A stretch of DNA of 64,000 nucleotides from Odoribacter sp. AF15-53 (lineage in GTDB: Bacteria; Bacteroidota; Bacteroidia; Bacteroidales; Marinifilaceae), in assembly GCF_003479425.1 (NCBI RefSeq), contig NZ_QUHC01000002.1, positions 817,033 through 881,032 of the forward strand, read 5' to 3'. The notes below the pieces were generated by a model, which did not search any database, was not told the DNA's origin, and was given only the letters and a program-made list of their open reading frames with translations. Shown piece after piece: positions 55,175 to 64,000 of the stretch (position 1 is the stretch's first letter; the number at the start of each line of letters is the position of its first letter). The translations under genes and the position numbers were made by a program.

Positions 55175-56236
55175 TCAGTCTTTATTAAAAACAGCCTCAC
55201 TTTCAAGTATAATTGGTTCAACATCAACATCTCGTAAAAACACATACGGTTTATCATATTTGAAACAAGGCGCACCACTGTTAACCATATGTCCTCGTAA
55301 AATCTCTATAGTATCAGAAATCAAATCAAAACCGACTTCTGCCATGATTCCAGTATAAGCCATATGCCTAATATTAACTTCTGTAACCTTCAAATTCCCC
55401 GCCACGTCTTCCTTCAAATCAAATGACAAAACCCCATGAGCTTTCGTTTGCAATTTGTTACAAACATAGCGAATACAATCATCACAGAATGCCAAAATTC
55501 GCTCATCGTTTAAAAAACGGCCAAAAGAAGTATTTCCTGTTACTTTAGACGGAGCCACGTTTGCCATAACATACTCTACACATTCCAAAGAGGCTCCTTT
55601 AAGCAATACATCATTATAATAAAGCATTTGATTAGCTAAATGTCTTCCCACAAGGAACTCGCTAACAGTAAATGCCTCTATATCGGAATGAATTAAAAGC
55701 CACGATTTATAACTATTTAAATCCTCCAATTTTAAGGAACCCAATCCACCTGAACCCTGTGTTGCCCGAATCCAACAAGGAAAACCGATTTCTTTTTCAA
55801 CTTCTTCATAACGAGGATTATGTTGCGTTATCTTTATTGTCTTGGGAATAAAAGACGTTCCTTGCAAGATATCCGCCATCAAAGCTTTATCCATCAACGT
55901 TAATGCCAAACTTTTAGGAGGCAAAAATGTATGACACGGATATTTCCCATTTTTCATGTAGTAATCTCCCCAAGCGATAATTTCTTTTTCCGGCTGAATA
56001 AAAGCATAATCAATTCGATTCTCTCGCACCAAATTTTCAATAAAATACCAATAATTCTCATCCGAAGCTTTCGGGCTAACATGATATTCATCTACTAAAC
56101 CGGACATGTAGAAACCAATCGCTTTAGGATTGGAGTCAATACCCACGATACGCATTTCTGGATATTTCTGCTTAATCACTTTAGCTATAGAACGCGGAGT
56201 AGGTCCTCCGATTCCACTAATTAAAATTGCATCCAT
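55175..56236 (-). CDS. ATP-grasp domain enzyme, carbamoyl-phosphate-synthase-like
   Basis: 353 residues from ATG 56236 (MDAILISGIGGPTPRSIAKV); an upstream start at 56290 would overlap the sugar transferase gene by 35 bp. Rossmann-like N-terminal part, ATP-grasp fold (about 115-320) with PCWIRATQGSGGLGSLKLED, a Gly-rich loop, and VNIRHMAYT as metal site. Members use ATP to activate a carboxylate and join it to an amine or other nucleophile. Here it is upstream of the PglD-like gene and may make an amide or ester on the capsule sugar. The substrate is unknown. Confidence 0.8.
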   Translation of the reverse strand: MDAILISGIGGPTPRSIAKVIKQKYPEMRIVGIDSNPKAIGFYMSGLVDEYHVSPKASDENYWYFIENLVRENRIDYAFIQPEKEIIAWGDYYMKNGKYPCHTFLPPKSLALTLMDKALMADILQGTSFIPKTIKITQHNPRYEEVEKEIGFPCWIRATQGSGGLGSLKLEDLNSYKSWLLIHSDIEAFTVSEFLVGRHLANQMLYYNDVLLKGASLECVEYVMANVAPSKVTGNTSFGRFLNDERILAFCDDCIRYVCNKLQTKAHGVLSFDLKEDVAGNLKVTEVNIRHMAYTGIMAEVGFDLISDTIEILRGHMVNSGAPCFKYDKPYVFLRDVDVEPIILESEAVFNKD

Positions 56237-56255
56237 ACAACAAATATTATATTTT

Positions 56256-56888
56256 CTAATTGACTTTAACTTTATCTCGTCGAAGTACATCTAATGGTAT
56301 ATTCTTATCTGGATCAGGAAGATATACCACATCTTCTCTTTTTAACACCTTCAATACCGTTTGTAACATGATTTTCACATCAAGTATCAAAGATATCTTA
56401 TCCACATACTGCACATCTAATTCTAAACGTTCTACCAATGGTAGATTATTACGCCCTGACACCTGAGACAATCCTGTTATACCAGGCCTCACAGTATGAC
56501 GCAACCGTTCCCGTTTCGTATAATAAGGCATATACTTGACAAAAAGAGGTCTAGGTCCGACAAGAGCCATGTCGCCCTTTAATATATTGATCAATTGAGG
56601 TAATTCATCGATTGAAGTTGCACGAATAAAACGTCCCATTTTCGTAACACGATCTTTACCAGGCAACCAATTCCCATTTTTATCTTTATCGTCATTCATT
56701 GACTTGAATTTCAATATTTTAAACACCTTGTCATCTTTTCCTATCCGTTCTTGTTCAAAAAATACACCTGCTCCATTATTGGCAAAATAAAGTAAAACCA
56801 TTATACACAACAGAAATGGAAATAGAACAATTAAAGCGACAAAAGCAATACAAAAATCAATCAATCGCTTAAAAAAATGAGCATACAT
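56256..56888 (-). CDS. PglC/WcaJ-type undecaprenyl-phosphate sugar phosphotransferase
   Basis: 210 residues: membrane helix about 8-33 (RLIDFCIAFVALIVLFPFLL), and the conserved core KFKSMNDDKD, RATSIDELPQLINILKG (catalytic Asp-Glu pair), LVGPRPLF and RPGITGLSQVSGRN. It starts polymer assembly by moving a phospho-sugar onto undecaprenyl phosphate in the inner membrane. It is a small PglC-type enzyme. With it, the aminotransferase and the PglD-like enzyme make a coherent amino-sugar start unit. Confidence 0.94.
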   Translation of the reverse strand: MYAHFFKRLIDFCIAFVALIVLFPFLLCIMVLLYFANNGAGVFFEQERIGKDDKVFKILKFKSMNDDKDKNGNWLPGKDRVTKMGRFIRATSIDELPQLINILKGDMALVGPRPLFVKYMPYYTKRERLRHTVRPGITGLSQVSGRNNLPLVERLELDVQYVDKISLILDVKIMLQTVLKVLKREDVVYLPDPDKNIPLDVLRRDKVKVN

Positions 56889-56892
56889 ATAT

Positions 56893-57885
56893 TCACATAT
56901 ATTTTGACAATATATTCTTCAAACCTTTTCCTGCTGGCATCTGCCATACTCTAGCTCCCCAATCATGATTACCCTCGATCAAAATTGGACCATCTTGTTT
57001 TATAGCAACATCCCAACCGATCGATTTATTATCCTGATATTTAGATGCTGCTCTAATACATAGTTCTCTCACCTCATTCCAATATGGAATTTGGAAACCT
57101 TCAATTTTCATATTTGATATGGGGTGTAACTCATAATCTGGTACGGTAATATCAAATGACACGCCTTGAGATTCTATTTTACCATTTGTAATATTTATTT
57201 TAGCCGCAATTCCCCCTGAAGACAAATTATCCGTATTTTTATAAATACCCATTCTTAAACTAGCTCCTATTATTTCAACGGTCCCCTTTTCTGTTAATTG
57301 TGTAATAAAACGTATCGTATTTAAACTATTCGGTGCTAAACGTTGTAAGTTTTCATGTTGATAAACGAACTCCTCTAAAATATCAAAATGCAATTCCTTC
57401 GCTAACTGTCGTATACCTTGAGGAGTATATTCTTGTACTTCAAAAATTTTCACATTCCGTCCACCTCCTCCCGTTGATGTTTTTAGCACAACTTTTTCTT
57501 TCCCTTTAACAAAATTAGCCACACTCATTTCCGTCGCAACAAGCGGATTTATCCACATCCTCCCCAAAAATTCCTTATAAGCATCAAAAAATTTTATCTT
57601 ATCTGATAACATAACACGCTTTTGAGGAGGATTATTTTTTTTCTGATATTCATACATAAATCCCATCGAAGCATATTCACTCCGTTGTTCCATAGACTTA
57701 TTATAAAAACCATAATAATAATACTCGTGAAAAGCTGTACCAAGCTTCAATGTCGTTCGAAACATATCCAAAACTTGATGCCATTTAGATATGCCATAAA
57801 CTTGCTTTACAAAATTACGATGGACTTTTAACTTACCCCAATCTGTAATCTTTAGATAATAACAAAAATAAATAAGGTGTTTCAT
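56893..57885 (-). CDS. Sugar-transfer-associated ATP-grasp enzyme (copy 1)
   Basis: 330 residues. ATP-grasp core about 100-320: Lys135 and Gly-rich loop in VVLKTSTGGGGRNV, NSLNTIRFITQL, SSGGIAAKINI, and the metal/ATP site SIGWDVAIKQDGP followed by LIEGNHDWGARVWQ. It matches the family called sugar-transfer-associated ATP-grasp (ATPgrasp_ST, PF14397). The reaction is not established; by fold it should join an acid to an acceptor using ATP. Three paralogues lie further upstream in the same operon. It is 4 bp from the sugar transferase gene. Confidence 0.88.
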   Translation of the reverse strand: MKHLIYFCYYLKITDWGKLKVHRNFVKQVYGISKWHQVLDMFRTTLKLGTAFHEYYYYGFYNKSMEQRSEYASMGFMYEYQKKNNPPQKRVMLSDKIKFFDAYKEFLGRMWINPLVATEMSVANFVKGKEKVVLKTSTGGGGRNVKIFEVQEYTPQGIRQLAKELHFDILEEFVYQHENLQRLAPNSLNTIRFITQLTEKGTVEIIGASLRMGIYKNTDNLSSGGIAAKINITNGKIESQGVSFDITVPDYELHPISNMKIEGFQIPYWNEVRELCIRAASKYQDNKSIGWDVAIKQDGPILIEGNHDWGARVWQMPAGKGLKNILSKYM

Positions 57886-57953
57886 GATTTTCCTATATCC
57901 ATTAACGAATTTAATTCAGAAAAGACACAACATACTTCACTACTAAATACAAA

Positions 57954-59198
57954 TCAATTCCTTACAACAAACTTACTCTCAAGACTTGATTTATAAGTAT
58001 AAGCCCCAAAAGCAATAATAGGCAGTAAATACAAATAGGAATACCAGAACATCCAAGCCCGATGTAGAAAAATGATAACAATAATGGGTAAAAACAAAAG
58101 TAAAAACTTCATTTTAACCCTCATGAATATCACCCAAAACGTGATAATCACCAAAAACAAACCGATAAAACCACTATCATACAAGAACTCTCGGTAATCA
58201 GCTAAAACTGTTTTTGAGTCAACCTCTAATGCAAAAGTTCCATGCCCCCACAACAACGAGGAAAAAGACGATTGCAAAAATTTATTATATATAAACAACG
58301 CCGTCTCGTTCGTTCGGTTATCCAATATACTCTTTTCCTCTCCAATATTCCGTCCTATTGAATACTCCCAGATCGTATCTAACAACGTATTGTCCACAAC
58401 GAATAAAAAAATAATCAATAATAGAATCGTACAAGCATACCATTTCCATTGAAATTTTCTGATAACAAAAATATTGTACATCTCCAAGATCGCTAAAATC
58501 ATGAAAAAAGCCGTTGAAAAAGTCAAACAACCACAAATAATTAAAATCGGTGTTCGTCTCCCGTACAACATCTTTTCTATACAAAGAGTTAATCCCAATA
58601 AAATACCAAAATGCCCTGGCTCTGTCATAGGGCCAGCAACTCTAAGAAATTGGAATCCACCTATATCAAAAATAATGGTATCATACGAAAGAATAAAACC
58701 ATACATTTTATATACGATCTGTTTATTCAGATGGGCTGTAGAAACCGGCTCTAATTCAATATAAGGCAGAGCATTAGGCGGAAGAAAAAGCAATAAGACA
58801 GTCAAAACAATAGAGCATACGGCAAAAAAAATCATTATCTTTCTAAAATAACCAAATGTGATATAATACACTTGATTATCTAAAAATATAATAAACACCA
58901 AGGTCAAAAGAGGCAAAAACACTTTTGCCTCCCAAGAATGATCCCCCAACGGTAGACCAAAAGCTATTCCCAATAACAAGAAAAGCAAGCAAAGAATATA
59001 TCGTTGTTTTGTAAATACTAATTGTCCTTGAAGATATGACAAAGTAAAAATCAATATCATCAAAAACAATGATAAATAATGCAAAATAGCCTCCAAAGGC
59101 AATAATCTTATTACCGGAGGATTTATCATGACAAACAAACAGAAACATAAAAACAACGCTCCTGCTTTTTTCACACTTATAGAAAAGAAATCTTTCAT
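57954..59198 (-). CDS. Wzy-like O-antigen/capsule polymerase
   Basis: 414 residues with about eleven membrane helices (e.g. ALFLCFCLFVMINPP; FAVCSIVLTVLLLFLPP) and a large periplasmic loop around 270-335 (GRNIGEEKSILDNRTNETAL). Wzy sequences vary greatly, so the call rests on topology and place. It would polymerise the lipid-linked repeat unit in the periplasm. Its ATG overlaps the flippase stop (ATGA), so the two are coupled. Confidence 0.78.
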   Translation of the reverse strand: MKDFFSISVKKAGALFLCFCLFVMINPPVIRLLPLEAILHYLSLFLMILIFTLSYLQGQLVFTKQRYILCLLFLLLGIAFGLPLGDHSWEAKVFLPLLTLVFIIFLDNQVYYITFGYFRKIMIFFAVCSIVLTVLLLFLPPNALPYIELEPVSTAHLNKQIVYKMYGFILSYDTIIFDIGGFQFLRVAGPMTEPGHFGILLGLTLCIEKMLYGRRTPILIICGCLTFSTAFFMILAILEMYNIFVIRKFQWKWYACTILLLIIFLFVVDNTLLDTIWEYSIGRNIGEEKSILDNRTNETALFIYNKFLQSSFSSLLWGHGTFALEVDSKTVLADYREFLYDSGFIGLFLVIITFWVIFMRVKMKFLLLFLPIIVIIFLHRAWMFWYSYLYLLPIIAFGAYTYKSSLESKFVVRN

Positions 59199-60652
59199 CT
59201 ATTTACTTGCAGAAGATTTGTCCTTATGATATTGTAAAAAGAAATCGCACTTTCAAATTTCAACAAATACGCTATGCCAAAATATACGATTCCATAAATT
59301 AATACCTGAATTAACAACAATAAGATATTATCCAACTCCAAGAATAATCCTCCCCAATAAGTTATTACACCAACACCTATTGCTAACAAATAACTTGACA
59401 AAATATCCTTTACTTGCTCCCAGAATCCATATTGAATAACTCTCCCGGAAATAATACCATTTATCAGAAAATGCAAGTAACCGCTTAAAGCCACCGCCCA
59501 CATCATCTGCATAATACCGAATTGCATCCCCGCAACGATAAACAGTATACTTAAAACCCGTTTCCCCGCTTGTACGAAAAAAAACAATTTACTCTTTCCG
59601 ATAGATTTATATACATTCGTGTTCACCGTATTTAACGTGTACACCATCCCGAATATACACAGCAATTGAAAATAAGGAACCGACTCTTCCCATTTACTCG
59701 AATATAGAAAAACAATCAACGGCCGAGCGATAACGATAAGCAATGACATTAAAGGAAAAGTCAAAAACGTTATCATTTTGACATTCTTTTTCACCCCCAT
59801 TTTCAACTTATCAACATCCCCTTGCAATTGCGAAAAAACAGGGAAAGTTACCTGATTTACAATTTGTGATAAACTCGATGTCGGAATCTCCTCCAATTGT
59901 TTAGCTTGCGTGTAAAAACCCAAGTCACGAGATGAAAAATAGCGACCTATCAAAAGTGCTTGAATATGCGTATATAACGTTTCAACCAAATTAGCCGATA
60001 AAATTAACCCTCCATAATTAAATAACGATTTAAACGATGACCAACCAAAGCATAAACTTGGACGCCACTTCCCGCAAAACCATAACAATATAGAGGTCAT
60101 ACAACTAATAACAAGCATCTTAATGACCAAACTCCAAACCCCGTAATTCATATAGGCAAAAATAATCCCGACAACAGCTCCAATTAAGGTTGCCAACAAA
60201 TTTACTTTTGCCAATATTTTAAATTGAAGTTTTTTAATCAATAACGCATTCTGTATAACACAAAAAGCATTTGTAATTAACACAAATCCCTGCACGCGCA
60301 ACACTTCTTGTAACAACGAGATCTTATAAAAATTCGCTATAAAAGGAGCTATTATATATAATCCTCCGAATAACAATACCGCTAGAAATAAATTCCAATA
60401 AAAGACAGTCGAAATATCTACCTGTGTTACTCCTTGTTTTTGAATTATAGCTGAGGCAAAACCTCCATCAATAAATGTATTTGAAATAGCGATAAAAACC
60501 ATTAACATCCCGATACACCCAAAATCTTCGGGCAACAACAATCTCGCTAATACCAAATTCGACGTAAAAGATATCGACATTGTCCCAAAACGTTGAAAAG
60601 CACTCCACAACATTCCGGATATGGTCTTCTCTTTCAGGGATTGTTTTGTCAT
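59195..60652 (-). CDS. Wzx-like polysaccharide flippase (MOP superfamily)
   Basis: 485 residues from ATG 60652 (MTKQSLKEKTISGMLWSAFQ); a GTG at 60709 adds 19 poorly typical residues. About 14 membrane helices, starting with LVLARLLLPEDFGCIGMLMV and containing YTQAKQLEEIPTSSLSQIVN, a family hallmark. It would flip the undecaprenyl-linked unit across the inner membrane. The previous gene ends at 60720. Confidence 0.9.
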   Translation of the reverse strand: MTKQSLKEKTISGMLWSAFQRFGTMSISFTSNLVLARLLLPEDFGCIGMLMVFIAISNTFIDGGFASAIIQKQGVTQVDISTVFYWNLFLAVLLFGGLYIIAPFIANFYKISLLQEVLRVQGFVLITNAFCVIQNALLIKKLQFKILAKVNLLATLIGAVVGIIFAYMNYGVWSLVIKMLVISCMTSILLWFCGKWRPSLCFGWSSFKSLFNYGGLILSANLVETLYTHIQALLIGRYFSSRDLGFYTQAKQLEEIPTSSLSQIVNQVTFPVFSQLQGDVDKLKMGVKKNVKMITFLTFPLMSLLIVIARPLIVFLYSSKWEESVPYFQLLCIFGMVYTLNTVNTNVYKSIGKSKLFFFVQAGKRVLSILFIVAGMQFGIMQMMWAVALSGYLHFLINGIISGRVIQYGFWEQVKDILSSYLLAIGVGVITYWGGLFLELDNILLLLIQVLIYGIVYFGIAYLLKFESAISFYNIIRTNLLQVNR

Positions 60653-60719
60653 AAACCAATCAATTATACCACATTTACAAGTTTCATCCTTTTTAACCAA
60701 TCCATTCACACATCAGGTC

Positions 60720-61784
60720 CTACCCTTTCTTAACCATTGTCAAAATTTCATCCGTGTATTCACCCAATGCTGGACCTATCAACTGGTAAACTCCGGGAGA
60801 ATGTAAATTCAATTCTATTAATACAACTTGCGAGTCCTCATCCACAGTAAAATCCCACCCCACAATACGTGTATAAGGCAATTGCAAATGCATTTCTTTC
60901 GCCTTTCGAACAATCTCTTCATATTGCGGAACTTGTATCCCCTCGTATTTGACCCCGAAATCATTGTAATCATATCTACCCGTTGGTTTTATACTATACG
61001 CCGGGGCTTTCAATCTTCCGTCCGGACTTATCTCACAAAACACCCCTCCGACAGAAACATTATCAACTAAAGCATCTTTCCGCCCCATCCTCAACAAAGA
61101 GGTCAAAACCACAACATCTTCTTCCCGACGAAACGTGGTCAATCGTACTGTATTCAAAGAAGTAGGATTCAATTTGCTCAATATGGCATGTTGGCGAACC
61201 ACCTCTTGCACGATATAATTCTTTTTGTATAAATCAAACAACTTTTGAACAGACAATCCTTTACACGTTGTCATACCGTCAGAGGAAGAAAAACGTATCA
61301 CGCTCTTTCCTTGGGATGTCTCCATGGCTTGCTTGATCACCGCATCTGAAAGATTATTACAGATACTCAAAGCTTCTTCTTTCGCTATAGGCTTTCCTCT
61401 TAGATAATAAAAGCCATTAATATTTTTAACTATTGTTTTCGGTTGAAGCATTTCAGGAAATAACCTCTCCGTGAAATTTTTATCCGCATATGCCTTCGAA
61501 ACTGTTCGATCATTAAGCATAGGAACAATTTGAGCATAATATAACCCCAGAGGAATATATTTAGGAGTAAACACCCCGTTGATTGAAGAATAATATTGAT
61601 GCCATCGGGGATTTATCCGCTTTCCTAAAAGTTTTTCATAATAAGAATTTATATCTTCCTTTTCCTCTTTTGACAATTTCTTCAATTTTATCCCGACAAT
61701 CATCTCTCGGTACATCTTTCTTTTCTGATATTTCACCCATTCCTTCGTGGCACTTTCTAAAATTTGTTTTACAATATTTTTCAT
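60720..61784 (-). CDS. Sugar-transfer-associated ATP-grasp enzyme (copy 2)
   Basis: 354 residues. N-terminal region has NPRWHQYYSSING, also seen in copy 3 as HDWHSFYKGFCGYF. Core: VIRFSSSDGMTTCKG (the usual ATP-binding Lys is Arg164), PTSLNTVRLTTF, VGGVFCEISPDGRL, RIVGWDFTVDEDS, then VVLIELNLHSPGVYQLIG. It is likely a ligase paralogue of copy 1, but the Arg substitution may change ATP use. 16 bp separate it from copy 3. Confidence 0.87.
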   Translation of the reverse strand: MKNIVKQILESATKEWVKYQKRKMYREMIVGIKLKKLSKEEKEDINSYYEKLLGKRINPRWHQYYSSINGVFTPKYIPLGLYYAQIVPMLNDRTVSKAYADKNFTERLFPEMLQPKTIVKNINGFYYLRGKPIAKEEALSICNNLSDAVIKQAMETSQGKSVIRFSSSDGMTTCKGLSVQKLFDLYKKNYIVQEVVRQHAILSKLNPTSLNTVRLTTFRREEDVVVLTSLLRMGRKDALVDNVSVGGVFCEISPDGRLKAPAYSIKPTGRYDYNDFGVKYEGIQVPQYEEIVRKAKEMHLQLPYTRIVGWDFTVDEDSQVVLIELNLHSPGVYQLIGPALGEYTDEILTMVKKG

Positions 61785-61799
61785 ATTAACAAGAATATC

Positions 61800-62876
61800 T
61801 TATTTTGCATCAATTCTTTTTATTGGATGAGACTTTACATATTCTATCACTTCATTAGTCCTTTCTCCAAATAAAGGACCATTATAAATTTGATGGAATT
61901 GAATTTCCCCTGAATCAAGATTAATCTCTACAACAATTGGATTTCCTTCTTTATCAATTGCAAGATCCCAAGCTATTAAATTAGCTAATGCAATTCTTTT
62001 ATGATTATTTAATGCAAATTCTTTTAGAGCATTGTAACAATTTATAATCTGTCCTTTAAAAAGTATTCCAGATGGAGATTCATATACTTTATTCAATTTC
62101 TTATCCAAAGCAAAATCATGAAGTCGACCATCATCTTTGATTCCTACAAGAATTCCACCTGAAGAAAGATTATCAACATGCATACCCTTAATACCCATTC
62201 TCAAAAAAGATGAAAGAACCGTACATTTACCATTTAAATTAAGAGTGAGCATTCTAATTGTATTTAAAGTATCAAGATTAAAGCGAGATAACTCATCCCC
62301 TTCCCTCAAAAAATCTTGAATAATACAATCCCCTTTATTAAAGAAATCATCATTCTTTATGTCTTTACTATTCAAAAATAACACCTTACGACCGCCACCA
62401 CTAGCAGTTGATGGTTTAATAATAACATTACAATTCAACAATTTAACTTTATCAACAACTTCATCAACACTCAATATATTCCAATCATGATCATAACATA
62501 CGTTATCTATAACATTTATTATCGTATTACATCTATTCCTAGATTCAATAAAATTTCCAAGAATTGCTTTATGTTGTAAACAAATAGAATATTTACGCAA
62601 GTTAAGAGTATATTCAACAAGACCATTATAAATATCTGAAGGAATAAATCTTTCATCAAAATACCCACAAAATCCTTTATAAAAAGAATGCCAATCATGC
62701 CTGTGATTACCAGAAACAGATAAATTTTTCCATAAATAATCAATTTTCAACTTTTCATTTGACTTCACTTTATCAAAGGCAAACATTTTATTGTATTTAA
62801 CGGCAACATTTATATACTTCATCGCCCTTCTTTTATAAAGGAGGTATCCTGCAAGACAAAATATAGACTTTCTCAT
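61800..62876 (-). CDS. Sugar-transfer-associated ATP-grasp enzyme (copy 3)
   Basis: 358 residues. Lys154 and Gly-rich loop VIIKPSTASGGGRKV, DTLNTIRMLTLN, SSGGILVGIKDDGRL, NLIAWDLAIDKEGNP, VVEINLDSGEIQFHQIYNGP. The C-terminus closely follows copy 2 (QLIGPALGE / QIYNGPLFGERTNEV), so these two form a tandem duplication. Base composition here is more AT-rich than in the export genes, which fits acquisition of this part of the locus by transfer. An upstream start at Met19 (MKYINVAV) is possible. Confidence 0.87.
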   Translation of the reverse strand: MRKSIFCLAGYLLYKRRAMKYINVAVKYNKMFAFDKVKSNEKLKIDYLWKNLSVSGNHRHDWHSFYKGFCGYFDERFIPSDIYNGLVEYTLNLRKYSICLQHKAILGNFIESRNRCNTIINVIDNVCYDHDWNILSVDEVVDKVKLLNCNVIIKPSTASGGGRKVLFLNSKDIKNDDFFNKGDCIIQDFLREGDELSRFNLDTLNTIRMLTLNLNGKCTVLSSFLRMGIKGMHVDNLSSGGILVGIKDDGRLHDFALDKKLNKVYESPSGILFKGQIINCYNALKEFALNNHKRIALANLIAWDLAIDKEGNPIVVEINLDSGEIQFHQIYNGPLFGERTNEVIEYVKSHPIKRIDAK

Positions 62877-62904
62877 GCTAAAGATAATTAATTACAAATT
62901 AAAA

Positions 62905-64000
62905 TTATAGTCTTCCCATTTTATAAGACACTTTCCCCTCCCTCTCTAAATACTTCCATTCTTCATAACAACTTTCAATCTCTTTTTTCCAACCTTTTTT
63001 TATAAATAATTGTCCTGTTCTGTCCCAATAATCATTAAATTCAACTACAAGTGGACCTTCTGGCGTTATCGCAATATCCCAACCGATAGCTTTTAAATAA
63101 GGTACTGATTTCTGAAATTGAAGAATTTCTCTCGTTATTTTGTCCCAATTTTCAATTAATACTCCTTCCAAAAGAATTTTATTATTAGGATGGTGAGTTA
63201 TTGATTGTGTTCTTCTCCATCCATCAAAAAGAGTTACATTATAAATTTTCCCCGTTTTTATATCAACAGCAGCATCGATATTCCCCCCAGCTCCGGCATT
63301 ATCAACACAAACCCCTGGTTTCCCAAATTTCATCCATATTGCAATAATTTTAGCTTCTCCCAAAGGATGTAGTGTCGTCATAAAACGAACTGTATTAACA
63401 GAAGATGAATTAAAAGAATTAAACTGATCGGTTTGATGTATTTTACTTTCAAATATAAGTGGTTCATATTCTTTCAATTTATTTCTCAAGTAAAATTTTT
63501 CTCCATTAAAAAGATGTAAAACACATTCTGTCTCCATGTATTCAATATTATCGACAACTAAAACGCCATCACCATGAGATGTTTCTGTACCTTTTATTAC
63601 ACAAGAATGTACATTTTTCAACTTCAATATTTCTAATACAGAATCATAATCATAAGCAATATGGTCATTTTTTATTCTCCCTTCTGGATTATAATAACAA
63701 TACAACTCTGCTTTTCTAATACCACATGCTTCTAATAATAAATGAGAAAGATATTTATTACGAGCCAATATATAGTATTTTTTAGGATTCAACAAATCCA
63801 AACATGGATGCTGCTCCAAAGCTGTTAAAAATGTCTCTCGAAATTCAGGACCTTGCTTTTCGAATTCGAAATCTCGATATTCTTCAATCCTAATCTTTTT
63901 TTTCTTTTTGAGATATATAAAATCTTTTAATAAAAAAACTAAACTCTTCCCGGACTCTTGATGAGTATCCCAAAGAAATTTTAGAAAACAATTTATCTTA
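62905..64000 (-). CDS. Sugar-transfer-associated ATP-grasp enzyme (copy 4, 5' partial)
   Basis: The frame has no stop from 62905 to the window edge, so the start is beyond 64000; the TTG at 63819 is internal. Visible: upstream helical, Lys-rich part (FIYLKKKKKIRIEEYRDFEF), CVIKGTETSHGDGVLVV loop, SSVNTVRFMTTL, NAGAGGNIDAAVDIKTGKIY, IGWDIAITPEGPLVVEFNDYWDRTGQL. It resembles copy 1 more than copies 2-3 in its C-terminal site (EGNHDW / EFNDYW). It is likely a ligase acting in the same polymer pathway. Confidence 0.85.
   Translation of the reverse strand, partial: KINCFLKFLWDTHQESGKSLVFLLKDFIYLKKKKKIRIEEYRDFEFEKQGPEFRETFLTALEQHPCLDLLNPKKYYILARNKYLSHLLLEACGIRKAELYCYYNPEGRIKNDHIAYDYDSVLEILKLKNVHSCVIKGTETSHGDGVLVVDNIEYMETECVLHLFNGEKFYLRNKLKEYEPLIFESKIHQTDQFNSFNSSSVNTVRFMTTLHPLGEAKIIAIWMKFGKPGVCVDNAGAGGNIDAAVDIKTGKIYNVTLFDGWRRTQSITHHPNNKILLEGVLIENWDKITREILQFQKSVPYLKAIGWDIAITPEGPLVVEFNDYWDRTGQLFIKKGWKKEIESCYEEWKYLEREGKVSYKMGRL

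Overview
The window looks like a chromosome segment of a Bacteroidales bacterium, most like Odoribacteraceae (Butyricimonas or Odoribacter). That placement is inferred from gene content, not from a search. Pointers are two complete ECF sigma / FecR / SusC-with-STN / SusD / DUF4843 / PKD-like lipoprotein loci, a bacterial V-type ATPase operon, Bacteroidales promoters (TTTG, about 19-20 bp, TAnnTTTG), a GGGtGRT-family protein, and many lipoproteins. Nearly everything lies on the minus strand, so most operons read right to left.

Left part (1-17.2 kb). A plus-strand M1-peptidase-like gene, cut by the left edge, converges on a bidirectional terminator. Then, on the minus strand, come a lipocalin-like lipoprotein, two S9 peptidases, and nutrient-uptake locus 1 (PKD-like lipoprotein, DUF4843, SusD, SusC, FecR, sigma). 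No carbohydrate-active enzyme is visible; the peptidases suggest a peptide-like substrate.

Middle (17.2-36 kb). An alkaline phosphatase with a near-perfect promoter diverges from a plus-strand pair, a NifU-like Fe-S scaffold protein and a GGGtGRT protein. Next are a lipid A acyltransferase, a rhomboid protease, and uptake locus 2, syntenic with locus 1 and ending in a protein with a DsbD-like C-terminal domain. Two L,D-transpeptidases follow.

36-44.3 kb. V-type ATPase operon (E, DUF2764, A, B, [four-helix-bundle insert], D, I, K), with GATT-rich degenerate repeats in its spacers and Na+-type ligands in subunit K.

44.5-48.1 kb. A compact phage-lysis-like cassette: DUF6266, 3TM holin, N-acetylmuramoyl-L-alanine amidase, a second DUF6266, and a 59-residue membrane protein. 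Upstream is an RteC-like regulator broken at an A7 run.

48.1-64 kb. An exopolysaccharide/capsule operon read right to left. It has export and control genes (CpsB phosphatase, Wzc kinase, Wza), an aminotransferase, a PglD-like acyltransferase, a PglC-like initiating transferase, a Wzy-like polymerase and a Wzx-like flippase. It also has five ATP-grasp enzymes (four of the sugar-transfer-associated type) and an Ntn amide hydrolase whose signal peptide is separated from the enzyme by a T9 run. No ordinary glycosyltransferase is visible. The combination suggests a surface polymer carrying amide-linked groups, and it is the most novel feature of the window.
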